Source of the DNA: Synechococcus sp. WH 8020
GTDB taxonomy: Bacteria > Cyanobacteriota > Cyanobacteriia > PCC-6307 > Cyanobiaceae
NCBI RefSeq assembly: GCF_001040845.1
Contig: NZ_CP011941.1
Span: 48,977-112,976 of the forward strand
Direction: 5' to 3'
Length of the DNA stretch: 64,000 bases
This document shows, one piece after another, positions 1-9,115 of this stretch (its first letter is position 1; every line of letters starts with the position of its first letter). The position numbers and the translations under genes were made by a program. The notes under the pieces are model-generated. The model was not told the DNA's origin. It searched no databases and was given only the letters and a program-made list of their open reading frames with translations.

Positions 1-400
1 CAGGCAAGTGTGTTGTGGTTGTAGTTACATCGCCTTCTGCTGCACCCTCGACATATCCTTCGGCTGCGTGGCGGCCAACCCTTCCAATACCACCCTCTGC
101 TTCTGCATCGATATTTGCTGCAGCATTGCCGGTTGTTTGATCGTAGCTGTAACGACCACGGCGGTGCCCAACGGTGGCATTTTCAGCAGAAAAATCGACG
201 CTTACTCCGTCATTGATGCCACCTACGTAGATATGATTGTTCCGGTGGATATCGCTATTGACGTGGACATCTGTATAAGACGATGAGGTGCCGGTGACGC
301 GCATGGCGCTGGAGCCTGTTTGGTTACCAATGTTTCCGGCCATTGCGGCAGATGGAATTAGGAGACCAGCTGCACCGAGAAGACCAATTAGTTTTTTCAT
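1..400 (-). CDS. Secreted protein of unknown function, C-terminus beyond window edge
   Basis: The frame starts at an ATG at 400 and stays open to base 1, so about 133 residues are visible and the C-terminus is missing. The N-terminus is a clear signal peptide: MKK, a hydrophobic stretch, then a likely cleavage after PSAAMA. The mature part is rich in Gly, Asn, Thr and Ser, with alternating polar and valine residues (for example VHVNSDIHRNN) that suggest a beta-rich exported protein. No family recognised. It is divergent from the gene at 828, and the 427-base interval between them should hold both promoters. The reading frame and signal peptide are seen; the function is unknown. Confidence 0.75.
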   Translation of the reverse strand, partial: MKKLIGLLGAAGLLIPSAAMAGNIGNQTGSSAMRVTGTSSSYTDVHVNSDIHRNNHIYVGGINDGVSVDFSAENATVGHRRGRYSYDQTTGNAAANIDAEAEGGIGRVGRHAAEGYVEGAAEGDVTTTTTHLP

Positions 401-827
401 AATGGGATCAGAGAGTGAGAGTTGTCTGCTATCCAGACCTTTAATTTCTAATCGCAGGTCTGCTTGTTTGGCCTTGCTTTCACAGGTCTGCGGGGTTGTA
501 CGTTTTTGGTTAAAATTGTTAAACTCTTAAAGTGTTTTTCGCGTTTTGCATAAAGGTGCTTTGCATCGGGCTTCCTTTCAAATTTTGCTCTTAGGGGTGT
601 GTGTTGGTTTTCTCGACAAGCTGTCACTTCAGTTGTTTAGCGTTGCAATCTTGCTTTCGTGATTTGGAATCACAGAAGTGCTTATGAGTAAAAATGTTTA
701 GAGTTTTTAGCGTTTAAACGTAAATGTGTATTTGATCTGTTGCGCAATCTCTTTTGTCCTCATTTGTCCGGTTGTCGCAAATGCGCTAAGCTTCTGTTAG
801 AAGTACAGAATTTTTTAATACGTAAAA
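401..827. other. AT-rich intergenic region between divergent secreted-protein genes
   Basis: I see no convincing coding frame here. The stretch is AT-rich and separates two divergently transcribed secreted-protein genes, so it should contain two promoters. No hairpin or known binding motif stood out. Confidence 0.5.
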
Positions 828-1466
828 ATGAAAAACCAGCTTTTCTCGGGCATTAGTCTTTTTGTCGCCACGTCGACCTTCTGTGTCGCTTCGAGTCTGG
901 GCCTAGCGGTTCGCGCTCAATTTGTTAATAACAATGCTGCGGTTTCTATCCCGGTTAATACTCGGCTGGATGTTTCCAGTCCAGATGAATTATTCCGTCT
1001 GCCGGCTTCGATACCTGTCGACGACTCGTTTCAGGAAGTTGATACTGGGAATGCTGGCACATATACATTCATCAATGCGCCTAGTCGTTTGCGTTACCGC
1101 TTTAGTGGCCGCTACAACGGATACGGAAATCGACCCAAGCCATCTCTCTATGAGTCGTATACCCAGCAGTTAAATGTAAGTGATGCAAGAAGGCTCTGCC
1201 GATCAGTTGCTAAGCGGAATCTGCCAGGATTGAAGGGTGAGTTTCTGGAGTTGGGGTCTCAGGATGACCGTAGGCATAATTTGTTGGTTGGTTGCAGTCA
1301 GAGGTATCAGCTTGTTGGCTCCCCATCCTTTATCCAGGCTGAGACTTTTTCGTTTGTAAGTAGTGATGAATTCAACTTCACTACCGCCACCATGCTTCCA
1401 ATTGATGAAGGAGAGTTTGAGAATTTTGAATTGCCTTGGGATGGAGATTTTGATGTCTATTACTGA
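828..1466 (+). CDS. Secreted protein of unknown function (212 aa)
   Basis: The ATG at 828 begins a signal peptide: MKNQ, a hydrophobic core at about residues 8-27, and a probable cleavage at AVRA|QF near residue 30. The mature domain has no recognised motif. It has two cysteines around residues 125 and 155 and an acidic, aromatic C-terminal tail ending in VYY. Like most secreted proteins at this end of the window, the mature chain appears to start with Gln. Upstream sequence is AT-rich with no obvious Shine-Dalgarno, which is common in picocyanobacteria. Function unknown; the gene call rests on length, the signal peptide and lack of competing frames. Confidence 0.75.
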   Translation: MKNQLFSGISLFVATSTFCVASSLGLAVRAQFVNNNAAVSIPVNTRLDVSSPDELFRLPASIPVDDSFQEVDTGNAGTYTFINAPSRLRYRFSGRYNGYGNRPKPSLYESYTQQLNVSDARRLCRSVAKRNLPGLKGEFLELGSQDDRRHNLLVGCSQRYQLVGSPSFIQAETFSFVSSDEFNFTTATMLPIDEGEFENFELPWDGDFDVYY

Positions 1467-1539
1467 TAGCTGAGCTGTTTGGTTTCTGCTGTGTGTCAGG
1501 TGTCTTTTGATGGCGAATTCGTTCTCCTTGATTCAGGGA

Positions 1540-1974
1540 TTAGAAATCATCGTCTGCAAAGGTTGAGTCAGCATCTTCTCCTTTGACGCATTCTCCAGTG
1601 CCAGCGCTACCAGCGCCATCGCGTAAATACCACTCTCTATGAATAATCAAAGAATTTAGATTAATCGTAAGTTTTTTCCCTGGCTGCCTGGGCGTGAGCG
1701 TTAGTCGACTTCCGCTTTGCAGTGCAGTGAAAAATACTGGTGCTCCATCGTTGATTTGACCAACTGCCAAGCTGGACCCTGGTGAAAACATGAGAGAGAT
1801 CCATTTCCCTTGTCCGTATTGGCAATCAAGATATTGCTTGTCATCACCTTTCTGGTTCCCGAAGTTATCTTCTTCCTGACTTTGGGAGACTGCTTGATTG
1901 AACGCACTTGCTGTAAATAGCAATGTACAGGCTAAAAGTAAATGGCTTAGTTTCACAACCGGCTTCATTTGCAT
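1540..1974 (-). CDS. Secreted protein of unknown function (144 aa)
   Basis: The protein opens with a basic N-region and a hydrophobic core (about residues 11-26), with probable cleavage around AVSQ|SQ near residue 31. The mature part has two cysteines (in DCQYG and GECVKG) that could form a disulfide, and a highly acidic C-terminus (DADSTFADDDF). It converges on the 828 gene, with 73 bases between stops. No family recognised. An alternative start at the second Met (MKPVVK) would remove only two residues. Confidence 0.7.
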   Translation of the reverse strand: MQMKPVVKLSHLLLACTLLFTASAFNQAVSQSQEEDNFGNQKGDDKQYLDCQYGQGKWISLMFSPGSSLAVGQINDGAPVFFTALQSGSRLTLTPRQPGKKLTINLNSLIIHREWYLRDGAGSAGTGECVKGEDADSTFADDDF

Positions 1975-2129
1975 TGGATGCCCTGCTCTGAAGTTTTAGC
2001 AATTGGCGATCCCGTCGCTTCGATCTTGCATGTTGACGCAATTGTGTCTTGATTGCTTTGTTCTTGAGACGTCCAGGGCTTCGGTTTCGTCTTAGGTATT
2101 ATTACCTTCAGTAAAGTTGCGATTTTTAA

Positions 2130-2573
2130 ATGTCTGAACATTCTTCTCTCACCATCAAGCGTTCTATCACCATTCGTGCAGTGGTCACTCCGGCCTGGAA
2201 GGAGGAAGCTGAGCGCGAATTGAGCAATGGAATCGCGACGACTGATCAGCAGCTTGCGCAGTTAGAGAAAGAGGGCCAGGAGGTGGTTGATCAAGTTCGT
2301 CGTCAGAGTGCAAATCCGCTCGATCCCCGGGTTCAGGATCAGGTGGCTCAGGTTCAGCAACAGGTTGCGGCCAAGCGATCTGAGTTAGAGGAACAAAAGC
2401 GAAACCTGTTGCAGCAACAGGCTCAAGTGCGTGAGCTTGAGATGGATCAGATTGTGGAACAGGGCCAACTCGATAGCTTTTGCGACATACAAGTCGGCGA
2501 CAATTTAGTGAGCAAGATGCAAGTTGCAGTCGTTGTGCGGGATGGCGTGATCGAGTCGATCGAACAGGGCTGA
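2130..2573 (+). CDS. YlqD family coiled-coil protein
   Basis: A 147-residue protein that matches the pattern of the YlqD family found across cyanobacteria and Firmicutes; its biochemical role is not established. A short N-terminal beta-like segment (LTIKRSITIRAVVTPAWKEE) is followed by a Gln/Glu-rich amphipathic helix from about residue 25 to 110, probably coiled coil, and a C-terminal region (GDNLVSKMQVAVVVRDGVIESI) that looks like a small beta domain. There is no signal peptide, so it is probably cytoplasmic. It lies 44 bases upstream of the pyruvate dehydrogenase E2 gene on the same strand and could be co-transcribed with it. Confidence 0.8.
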   Translation: MSEHSSLTIKRSITIRAVVTPAWKEEAERELSNGIATTDQQLAQLEKEGQEVVDQVRRQSANPLDPRVQDQVAQVQQQVAAKRSELEEQKRNLLQQQAQVRELEMDQIVEQGQLDSFCDIQVGDNLVSKMQVAVVVRDGVIESIEQG

Positions 2574-2617
2574 TCAGAGCCGTAAAATTTGTTTGATTAG
2601 CTCGTCTGGAGACGGTT

Positions 2618-3934
2618 TTGGCAACCCACGACATTTTTATGCCTGCCCTCAGCTCCACCATGACGGAGGGCAAAATCGTGGAGTGGCTCAAGCAGCCTGG
2701 AGACAAGGTTGCTCGAGGCGAATCCGTTCTCGTTGTGGAGTCCGACAAAGCCGATATGGATGTGGAGTCCTTTCAGGAGGGCTACCTGGCTGCAGTGTTG
2801 ATGCCTGCGGGTAGCACTGCACCTGTGGGTGAAACGATTGGCTTGATCGTTGAGACGGAAGCGGAGATCGCTGATGTGAAGGCCAAAGCTCCTTCTTCAG
2901 CTCCGGCCGCTCCAGCTGCAGCTGCCCCCCCTGCGGCTCCAGCGCCCCCCACTCCCGTCTCAGCTCCGGCTCCCGTCTCACCTCCTGCTCCCGTTACAGC
3001 TCCGGTGGCTGCCGCTGTCAGCAACGGACGCTTGATCGTCAGTCCCCGCGCCCGCAAGCTGGCCTCCCAAATGGGTGTTGAGCTTGCGGGTCTGCGCGGC
3101 ACGGGGCCCAATGGCCGGATTCAGGCGGAAGACGTTGAAAAGGCAGCCGGACGTCCTGTGACCCCACCACGGGTGGGTGAAGGGACTTCGGCCGCTGCCG
3201 TTGTTGGCGCGACAGTCGCGGCTTCACCGTCGGCTCCTTCCGGCAACAGTTTTGGCGCCCCAGGCGACACGGTGGCCTTCAACACGCTTCAGGCGGCTGT
3301 GAACCGCAACATGGAAGCCAGTCTTGCGGTGCCCTGTTTCCGTGTTGGATACACGATCACCACAGACAAGCTGGATGCGTTTTACAAGCAGGTAAAACCC
3401 AAAGGCGTCACCATGACAGCCCTTCTGGCCAAAGCCGTGGCCGTGACCTTGGCCCGACACCCCCAGGTGAATGCCGCCACCACGGCCTCTGGCATGAGCT
3501 ATCCCGCTGAGGTGAATGTGGCTGTCGCTGTGGCGATGGAAGACGGAGGCTTGATTACGCCGGTGTTGCGCAATGCCGATCGCACCGACTTGTATGAGTT
3601 ATCGCGTCAGTGGGGGGACTTGGTGAAGCGTTCTCGCAGCAAGCAACTGCAGCCTGAGGAATACAGCACCGGCACCTTCACCCTCTCCAACCTTGGAATG
3701 TTCGGAGTGGATCGCTTTGATGCCATCCTGCCCCCAGGCACTGGCGCAATCCTGGCGGTTGCGGCGTCTCGTCCCACCGTGGTGGCAGGCAAAGACGGAT
3801 CCATCTCCGTGAAGCGTCAGATGCAGGTGAACCTCACCGCTGATCACCGCGTGATTTACGGCGCCGATGGTGCTGCCTTCCTGAAGGATCTGGCGGAACT
3901 GATCGACACGCGTCCGGAAAGTTTGGCTGTGTAA
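2618..3934 (+). CDS. pdhC: Dihydrolipoamide acetyltransferase, E2 of pyruvate dehydrogenase
   Basis: E2 transfers the acetyl group from the lipoyl arm to CoA, giving acetyl-CoA from pyruvate in the cytoplasmic complex. The 438-residue chain shows a lipoyl domain (residues 1-85) with the modified lysine in ESDKADMD (K44), then an Ala/Pro-rich flexible linker (about 88-135), a peripheral subunit-binding domain (about 137-175, VSPRARKLA and GTGPNGRI), a second linker, and the acyltransferase domain from about 213. The catalytic DHR motif with GA is at 409-416 (H410). The start is a TTG at 2618 preceded by GGAG; no ATG sits nearby and the lipoyl domain begins at once. A single lipoyl domain is typical of cyanobacteria. 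Confidence 0.93.
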   Translation: MATHDIFMPALSSTMTEGKIVEWLKQPGDKVARGESVLVVESDKADMDVESFQEGYLAAVLMPAGSTAPVGETIGLIVETEAEIADVKAKAPSSAPAAPAAAAPPAAPAPPTPVSAPAPVSPPAPVTAPVAAAVSNGRLIVSPRARKLASQMGVELAGLRGTGPNGRIQAEDVEKAAGRPVTPPRVGEGTSAAAVVGATVAASPSAPSGNSFGAPGDTVAFNTLQAAVNRNMEASLAVPCFRVGYTITTDKLDAFYKQVKPKGVTMTALLAKAVAVTLARHPQVNAATTASGMSYPAEVNVAVAVAMEDGGLITPVLRNADRTDLYELSRQWGDLVKRSRSKQLQPEEYSTGTFTLSNLGMFGVDRFDAILPPGTGAILAVAASRPTVVAGKDGSISVKRQMQVNLTADHRVIYGADGAAFLKDLAELIDTRPESLAV

Positions 3935-3992
3935 TTTGCGGCTGTCATGTCGCATTGATTTGGCCAGGCTGAATGACAACTGGCTTTGAGCC

Positions 3993-5915
3993 TTGTTTGC
4001 TGCTTCATTGTTTTCACGCGTGATCGGACGAGCATTGCCTCGGGCTGAAGCCGCCCGGGAGCGATTGCCCAACCTGCAGGCTCTGCCGATCCTGTCGTCG
4101 GATGCCCTTTCCTCTGTGGCCTATGCCACAGAGGCATCCCTGGGTGTGTTGATCCTGGCGGGCAGTTCGGCCCTCAAGCAATCGCTTCCGATCACCCTGG
4201 CGATCATCGCGTTGATCGTGATTGTGGTGCTGTCCTATCGGCAGGCGATCTCCGCCTATCCCAATGGCGGCGGCTCCTATGTGGTGGCTCGTGAAAACTT
4301 GGGACGCAACGTCAGCCTGATAGCTGCGGCAGCCCTTTTGATCGACTACACCCTCACGGCTGCTGTGAGCTTGATGGCAGGAACTCAGGCCCTGTCGTCA
4401 TTGCTGCCCTCATTGCTGCCCCATGAGCTCTCGTTGTCACTTCTGCTGTTGGCCCTGGTGGGTTGGGCCAACTTGCGCGGCATTCGTGAGGCGGGCCGGA
4501 TTTTTGCGATTCCCACCTATGTCTTTGTAGTGATGATCGTGTTGCTCACCCTTGTTGGGCTAACTGATCTCAGCTTTCAACATGGCTGGACGCCTGAGCC
4601 ACCTCCTTTAGAGGCCGCTTTGCAGCCCTTAGGGCTGTTTTTGATCTTGCGGGCCTTTAGTTCTGGCTGTTCGGCGATGACAGGCATTGAGGCCATTTCC
4701 ACTGGCGTGCAGGTGTTTCGTGAACCCGCGGCGCGCAATGCTCGCGTGACCCTGCTCGTGATGGGTGGTTTGCTTGCGGCGATGCTCTTGGCCGTGACTG
4801 GTCTGGGGTTTATGTACGGCATTGCGCCAGATTCCCAAGTCACCGTTTTGGCTCAGATCGGCATTCGGGTGTTTGGCAGCGGCAGCATCTTGTTTTGGCT
4901 GCTGCAACTCTCCACCCTGCTGATTCTGGTGTTGGCCGCCAACACGGCCTTTGCTGGTTTTCCTTTATTAGCGGCGATGCTTGCCGAAGACCGTTGCCTG
5001 CCACCGCAGATGCGTTGGTTGGGAGATCGCTTGGTGTATCAGAACGGCATTGGCGTTTTGCTGGCGGTGTCGGCCTTGATCATTTGGATTTGCCACGGAG
5101 ACACCACCGTGGCGGTCAATTTGTATGCGCTGGGTGTGTTTACGGCGTTCACGCTGTCTCAGCTGGGATTGGTGCTGCATTGGTTTCGGTTGCGTGGACC
5201 GGGTTGGCAGGGACGGATGGCGCTCAATGCCTTGGGTGCCCTCTCCACCTTCGTGGTGTTGTTGGTGATCATCGTGAGCAAGTTCACGGAAGGCGCCTGG
5301 ACAGTCGTGATTGCTCTGCCTCTGGTGGTGTGGGGGCTCGCCATGATTCGTAGGCGCTATCGCGAGGTGCTGGCTTTACTGGCGCCTGACCTATGCATGG
5401 AGCCTCTTTTTTTAGAGCCGAAGGCTTTGTTGCCAAGCCATCACGCCATCGTTTGGCTTAATGATTTCAACCAGCCGTCCTTTGAAGCCGTGCGTTACGC
5501 CTGTTCCATCGCCGACAAGGTGACGGCTGTGATGGTGTTGGCGGATCAACAGGATGCTGATCAGATCGGTGTCGAATGGGATCGTTGCGCTGGAACGCAA
5601 ACCGGCGCCCTGAACTTCCAATGTCTTGAGAGTCCGTTCAGCTCGCTTCTGCAGCCCTTTTGTGATTTTGTTGTTGAGCAGGAGCGGAATCATCCTGAGC
5701 TCTGTACGACGGTGGTGATGCCAGTGGTCGTGCCACGGGATCGATTGGATCAAACCCTTCTGAATCAGCGGGCCTTGAATTTGTTTACCGCTCTCTCTGC
5801 TGGTAAGAGTCGCGTCTTTTCGATTGTGCGCTTTTACATTTCGCCTGCCAGGACGAGAGACAACGCCGCCTTGGCAGCATGGCCTGATGTTGTGGTGGAG
5901 CCAGATCATGCCTGA
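3993..5915 (+). CDS. APC-family permease resembling the KimA/YdaO potassium transporter
   Basis: A membrane permease of about 640 residues with roughly 12 hydrophobic segments and a soluble C-terminal domain of about 190 residues. Two motifs mark the KimA (YdaO) branch of the amino acid-polyamine-organocation superfamily: [13 protein letters not shown] at 35-47 and [17 protein letters not shown] at 88-104. In Bacillus subtilis KimA is a high-affinity potassium importer; transport of K+ here is inferred from the family, and an amino-acid substrate cannot be excluded. The start is uncertain: TTG at 3993, or TTG at 4008 five codons later. The 3' end overlaps the queA start by 8 bases, implying one transcript. 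Confidence 0.85.
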   Translation: MFAASLFSRVIGRALPRAEAARERLPNLQALPILSSDALSSVAYATEASLGVLILAGSSALKQSLPITLAIIALIVIVVLSYRQAISAYPNGGGSYVVARENLGRNVSLIAAAALLIDYTLTAAVSLMAGTQALSSLLPSLLPHELSLSLLLLALVGWANLRGIREAGRIFAIPTYVFVVMIVLLTLVGLTDLSFQHGWTPEPPPLEAALQPLGLFLILRAFSSGCSAMTGIEAISTGVQVFREPAARNARVTLLVMGGLLAAMLLAVTGLGFMYGIAPDSQVTVLAQIGIRVFGSGSILFWLLQLSTLLILVLAANTAFAGFPLLAAMLAEDRCLPPQMRWLGDRLVYQNGIGVLLAVSALIIWICHGDTTVAVNLYALGVFTAFTLSQLGLVLHWFRLRGPGWQGRMALNALGALSTFVVLLVIIVSKFTEGAWTVVIALPLVVWGLAMIRRRYREVLALLAPDLCMEPLFLEPKALLPSHHAIVWLNDFNQPSFEAVRYACSIADKVTAVMVLADQQDADQIGVEWDRCAGTQTGALNFQCLESPFSSLLQPFCDFVVEQERNHPELCTTVVMPVVVPRDRLDQTLLNQRALNLFTALSAGKSRVFSIVRFYISPARTRDNAALAAWPDVVVEPDHA

Positions 5916-7020
5916 CTCACGCGATCTCCAGCTCAGTTCGTATGACTACGTTCTGCCGCAAGACCGAATTGCGCAGGCGCCGGTTGAGCCGCGGCACGAT
6001 GCCCGTCTGCTGGTGGTGCCCCCTGCAGAGCGCTCCTTGTCTGAGCTGAGGCACCAACGCGTCTGGGACTGGCAGCAGGAGTTGCAACCCGGCGATCTTT
6101 TGGTGGTGAATGACACCCGCGTCCTGAAGGCGCGTCTGCGGGTGCGGCGCAGCGGCGGCGGTTTGGCTGAATTGCTCGTGCTCGAGCCCCGTGGGGAGGG
6201 GCGGTGGTTGTGTTTAGCGAGGCCTGCCAAACGCATGCAGCCTGGTGATCAGCTGTGGATCGAGGCTTTGGAGCAAGAACCGCTGCCCTTAGCGGTGCTG
6301 GCGAGCGATGCTGCCACTGGAGGCAGGGTCGTTCAGTTTCCTCCGGATTGTGTTGATGCTCTCGCGCTTGAGAAACTGTTGGATCGCTACGGAGAAGTTC
6401 CGCTTCCGCCTTACATCACACGCCATAACAGCTCGGATGAAGAGCGCTATCAAACCCGATACGCCGCACGCCCAGGAGCGGTCGCCGCTCCGACGGCGGG
6501 CCTTCATCTCAGCGATGCCTTGCTCGCAGCGATTGCTGAGCGGGGTGTCGCCTTGGCTCATGTCACCCTGCATGTTGGCTTGGGCACCTTTCGGCCCGTG
6601 GAAACAGAGGATCTGAGCGATCTCACCCTGCACAGTGAGTGGGTGGAGGTGCGTACGGAGGTGGTGGAGGCCGTTTCGGCCTGTAGAGCTCGAGGTGGGC
6701 GGGTGATTGCAGTGGGCACTACAAGCGTGCGAGCACTCGAGGCCGCCGCTGCTGCGGGCGGTGGGACTTTGCAGCCGTTGAAGGGGCCTGTGGATCTCGT
6801 GATTCAGCCCGGCTATCGCTTTCGGGTTGTGCAGGGCCTACTCACGAATTTTCACCTTCCCAAGAGTTCCCTGTTGCTCCTTGTGAGCGCACTGATTGGT
6901 CGCGATCAGTTGCTTCAGATCTACGACGCAGCGATCGAGGAGATGTATCGCTTCTATTCCTATGGCGATGCGATGTGGATTTCTCCCGAGGCTGTTTTGC
7001 TAGGGGCTAGACCCGAATGA
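5908..7020 (+). CDS. queA: S-adenosylmethionine:tRNA ribosyltransferase-isomerase
   Basis: QueA transfers and rearranges the ribose of S-adenosylmethionine onto 7-aminomethyl-7-deazaguanine in tRNA, making epoxyqueuosine at wobble position 34. The 370-residue protein has the usual length and hallmarks: [17 protein letters not shown] at the N-terminus, [12 protein letters not shown] near residue 60, the AAPTAGLH motif, [10 protein letters not shown], and [17 protein letters not shown] near the C-terminus. The frame is open upstream to 5824, but the conserved N-terminus begins at the ATG at 5908. This ATG overlaps the last codons of the upstream permease, suggesting translational coupling. Confidence 0.95.
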   Translation: MPDSRDLQLSSYDYVLPQDRIAQAPVEPRHDARLLVVPPAERSLSELRHQRVWDWQQELQPGDLLVVNDTRVLKARLRVRRSGGGLAELLVLEPRGEGRWLCLARPAKRMQPGDQLWIEALEQEPLPLAVLASDAATGGRVVQFPPDCVDALALEKLLDRYGEVPLPPYITRHNSSDEERYQTRYAARPGAVAAPTAGLHLSDALLAAIAERGVALAHVTLHVGLGTFRPVETEDLSDLTLHSEWVEVRTEVVEAVSACRARGGRVIAVGTTSVRALEAAAAAGGGTLQPLKGPVDLVIQPGYRFRVVQGLLTNFHLPKSSLLLLVSALIGRDQLLQIYDAAIEEMYRFYSYGDAMWISPEAVLLGARPE

Positions 7021-7297
7021 TCTTTTGATGGAGCGAAGATCACTAGTGAAAAAATAATGTATTGGTTGATACGGCTATCTTTTTAGGTAATGACGGCTAA
7101 CGCCTGTCTTCGGTGCGCATTTGATCGTTGGTTATTCCCTCAAAGTTGTTATGAAGACGAAGCTCAGATGCTTGTGATCGAAAATTAATTGATTCTTCAT
7201 TGCACATTGGTGCAAATTATCAATACCTCATAACTGTAGATACCTAGTTCAGTGAGAATCACCTGTTTACAACGAAAGTGACTTATTCATTTGATTC

Positions 7298-7912
7298 ATG
7301 AACTACTCTGCATACCCGGATCTCAAAGTCAGAGGTTTCCGCTTCACTCTTGCAACAGCTGCTTTGGTTGGGACATGTGCTTTGTCTGCAATCCCAGCGC
7401 AGGCACAAAACATGCAAGCCGTCGAAAGCTCTAGCATTGGTGCGCAGGTAGAATTTAATAACACATGGGGACAGAGTTTTGAAGTTACTGGCCCTAATTT
7501 AGGTGGTGGTGATCAAGGAGTGATTGCACCATTTGCTACTTCTGGAGAAAAGTCTTCCTCAAGTTTGAAAGGTTTTGGTAAGCTAAAGCCAATTAAAATC
7601 TCTCCACTTCTTGTCCCAAACTCTGGTGTCGCAACATTCTCAGCATCTGCCACCAATCTGAGCCCTAAAGGTGGAAACCTTACAGGGAGCGGTCAAATCA
7701 TTCAAGGATCAACAAGCAATAACATTGTTTTGAATCAAGACTCTAAAGATGGAGTCCCAAGTATTACGGTTAATCCCTATCAAGATGAGAATGGAATCGC
7801 TAATGAAAGTACGATTGGTGCAAATATTTTAGGCACTAATATTGGTGCTAGTAGCCTGCAGGTCACTGGAACCAACAGCTATACGGTGATGAATGATATC
7901 TCTGCTTTCTGA
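7298..7912 (+). CDS. Secreted Ser/Asn/Gly-rich protein, paralogue of the gene at 9116
   Basis: A 204-residue protein with a long N-region and a hydrophobic signal core (about residues 14-32), then cleavage at IPAQA|QNM near residue 36. The mature chain is low in charge and rich in Ser, Asn, Gly and Thr. A segment reading NIVLNQDSKDGVPSITV closely matches NIRLNQDTKTGLPGIEF in the minus-strand protein at 9116, and both have short polar repeats after it and end in an Asn/Ser-rich tail, so the two are probably paralogues. No known domain recognised. It begins an island of exported proteins; the next gene starts 29 bases after its stop. Function unknown; beta-rich surface or periplasmic protein is an inference from composition. 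Confidence 0.78.
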   Translation: MNYSAYPDLKVRGFRFTLATAALVGTCALSAIPAQAQNMQAVESSSIGAQVEFNNTWGQSFEVTGPNLGGGDQGVIAPFATSGEKSSSSLKGFGKLKPIKISPLLVPNSGVATFSASATNLSPKGGNLTGSGQIIQGSTSNNIVLNQDSKDGVPSITVNPYQDENGIANESTIGANILGTNIGASSLQVTGTNSYTVMNDISAF

Positions 7913-7940
7913 ATTGTTTAGTAAGGCAGCATTCGTTATT

Positions 7941-8480
7941 ATGTCGCAGATCAAAACATCATTGTTTGATGCTTGGCCTTCTGCTTTAGTTTCTATCGCA
8001 TTATTAGCCTTGGCATCTGCGGCTTTCCCCAAGGGTGCAGAGGCTCAACGAGCTTCTGTTTCCACAAGTACTAGTAATTTAGCTTATTACAGCTTCGTGA
8101 ATGGAGGGGGGGTTGAAATTGGCAGTAATGTGGGGCTTACTTATTCTGGCGACCTCAATACGATTGTCCAGACAGAGGCTGGCCCCATTCAGATGATGCT
8201 TAACGACAGTGTGATGATTAATGGTGTGCCAGAACGCATGAGAGAAATGAACAAAGATGGCACTGTTCATCAGCATCTTCTCTCCCCTGGTTTGTCTCGT
8301 AGCACCATTGATCTCAATAGTAAAACCACCGTATCTGTTCGTGTTGGAGGTACTTTTGCGGTTTATCGTGGCATGATCTATCAATCTCAAAATCGTACAA
8401 ATCATTCTGCTTCGGGTCAATCATTAAGTGTATTTTCATCTCTCTTGCCAAGTGTTTTCAGCTCAAATACAGGTCAATGA
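7941..8480 (+). CDS. Secreted protein of unknown function (179 aa)
   Basis: The ATG at 7941 gives a signal peptide ending GAEA|QRA near residue 36. The frame is also open from an ATG at 7893 overlapping the previous gene, but that start would put 16 residues before the signal. The mature part is Ser/Asn-rich, with short hydrophobic beta-like stretches (VSVRVGGTFAVYRGMIYQSQ) and a Met-rich middle (MMLNDSVMINGVPERMREM). The stop overlaps the start of the next gene in an ATGA, so the two should be translationally coupled. No family recognised. Confidence 0.72.
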   Translation: MSQIKTSLFDAWPSALVSIALLALASAAFPKGAEAQRASVSTSTSNLAYYSFVNGGGVEIGSNVGLTYSGDLNTIVQTEAGPIQMMLNDSVMINGVPERMREMNKDGTVHQHLLSPGLSRSTIDLNSKTTVSVRVGGTFAVYRGMIYQSQNRTNHSASGQSLSVFSSLLPSVFSSNTGQ

Positions 8481-8947
8481 CTTTATTCACTAATAGATTT
8501 TGGCAATATTCTTGGATTTTAGCCATTCCTGCTTTGTTTGCTTTCACAGCTTCGTCTCACGCACAGGTTAGTTTGGGCTATAGAAATCCTGTCGTAGCCA
8601 GTGGATCGATGGGGCGATCTTTTTTGCAAAGCACAATCCAAACCAATCAGTTTTTTGTAGATGGTGAAAATGTGGTTCCTAATGACAATTCTAGAGTTTT
8701 CAGTCGATCAACCATTTGGATTATTAAAGATCAAGGCTTGCCATTTTCTTTAAAGACAGAAGATGCAAATCCGCTGATCGAATCCACAAGTGTTTTTGAA
8801 GAGACACGTTCAGCATCTGTCGTGAGAACAGAAATTCTGCCTGTTGTTGTCACCGGAGCAGCTGCAAATGCCCTGCGTAGTGTTTTTCCAAGGGTGAGTG
8901 GTTTGATCGAATCTGAGTTTGTGACTCCAAGAGCATTAGGCTTTTAG
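8477..8947 (+). CDS. Secreted protein of unknown function (156 aa)
   Basis: The start ATG overlaps the upstream stop (ATGA at 8477-8480), which fixes it well. A signal peptide (hydrophobic about 11-24) ends TASSHA|QVS near residue 29. The mature chain has mixed charge with no motif I can name; segments such as SRSTIWIIKDQ and RTEILPVVVTGAAANALRS suggest beta strands and a short helix. It is the last plus-strand gene of this group and faces the minus-strand gene at 9116 across a terminator. Confidence 0.72.
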   Translation: MTLFTNRFWQYSWILAIPALFAFTASSHAQVSLGYRNPVVASGSMGRSFLQSTIQTNQFFVDGENVVPNDNSRVFSRSTIWIIKDQGLPFSLKTEDANPLIESTSVFEETRSASVVRTEILPVVVTGAAANALRSVFPRVSGLIESEFVTPRALGF

Positions 8948-9060
8948 GAATCTATTTGCCGAAAACTAAAAACTTAGATTGCTAAAGCAGTCACGACTCT
9001 TTCTTTCCAATGGAAAAATCTCATCGCTTGAGAGCCATACATTGAATACAGCTTATTTAC

Positions 9061-9085
9061 AAAAAAAAAGTGGCCGTAAGGCCAC
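9061..9085 (-). terminator. Rho-independent terminator of the gene at 9116
   Basis: A perfect 6-bp GC-rich stem (GTGGCC at 9070-9075, GGCCAC at 9080-9085) with loop GTAA is flanked by nine consecutive A (9061-9069). Read on the minus strand this is a hairpin followed by nine T, 30 bases beyond the stop of the 9116 gene. Confidence 0.85.
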
Positions 9086-9115
9086 CTTGGATTCATTCTT
9101 CTGCAAGTCGTTGAA

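Noticed and set aside
2185-2748. Minus-strand frame of 187 codons over ylqD and pdhC
   Set aside because: Shadow of two clear genes; Arg/Pro/Ser-rich composition.
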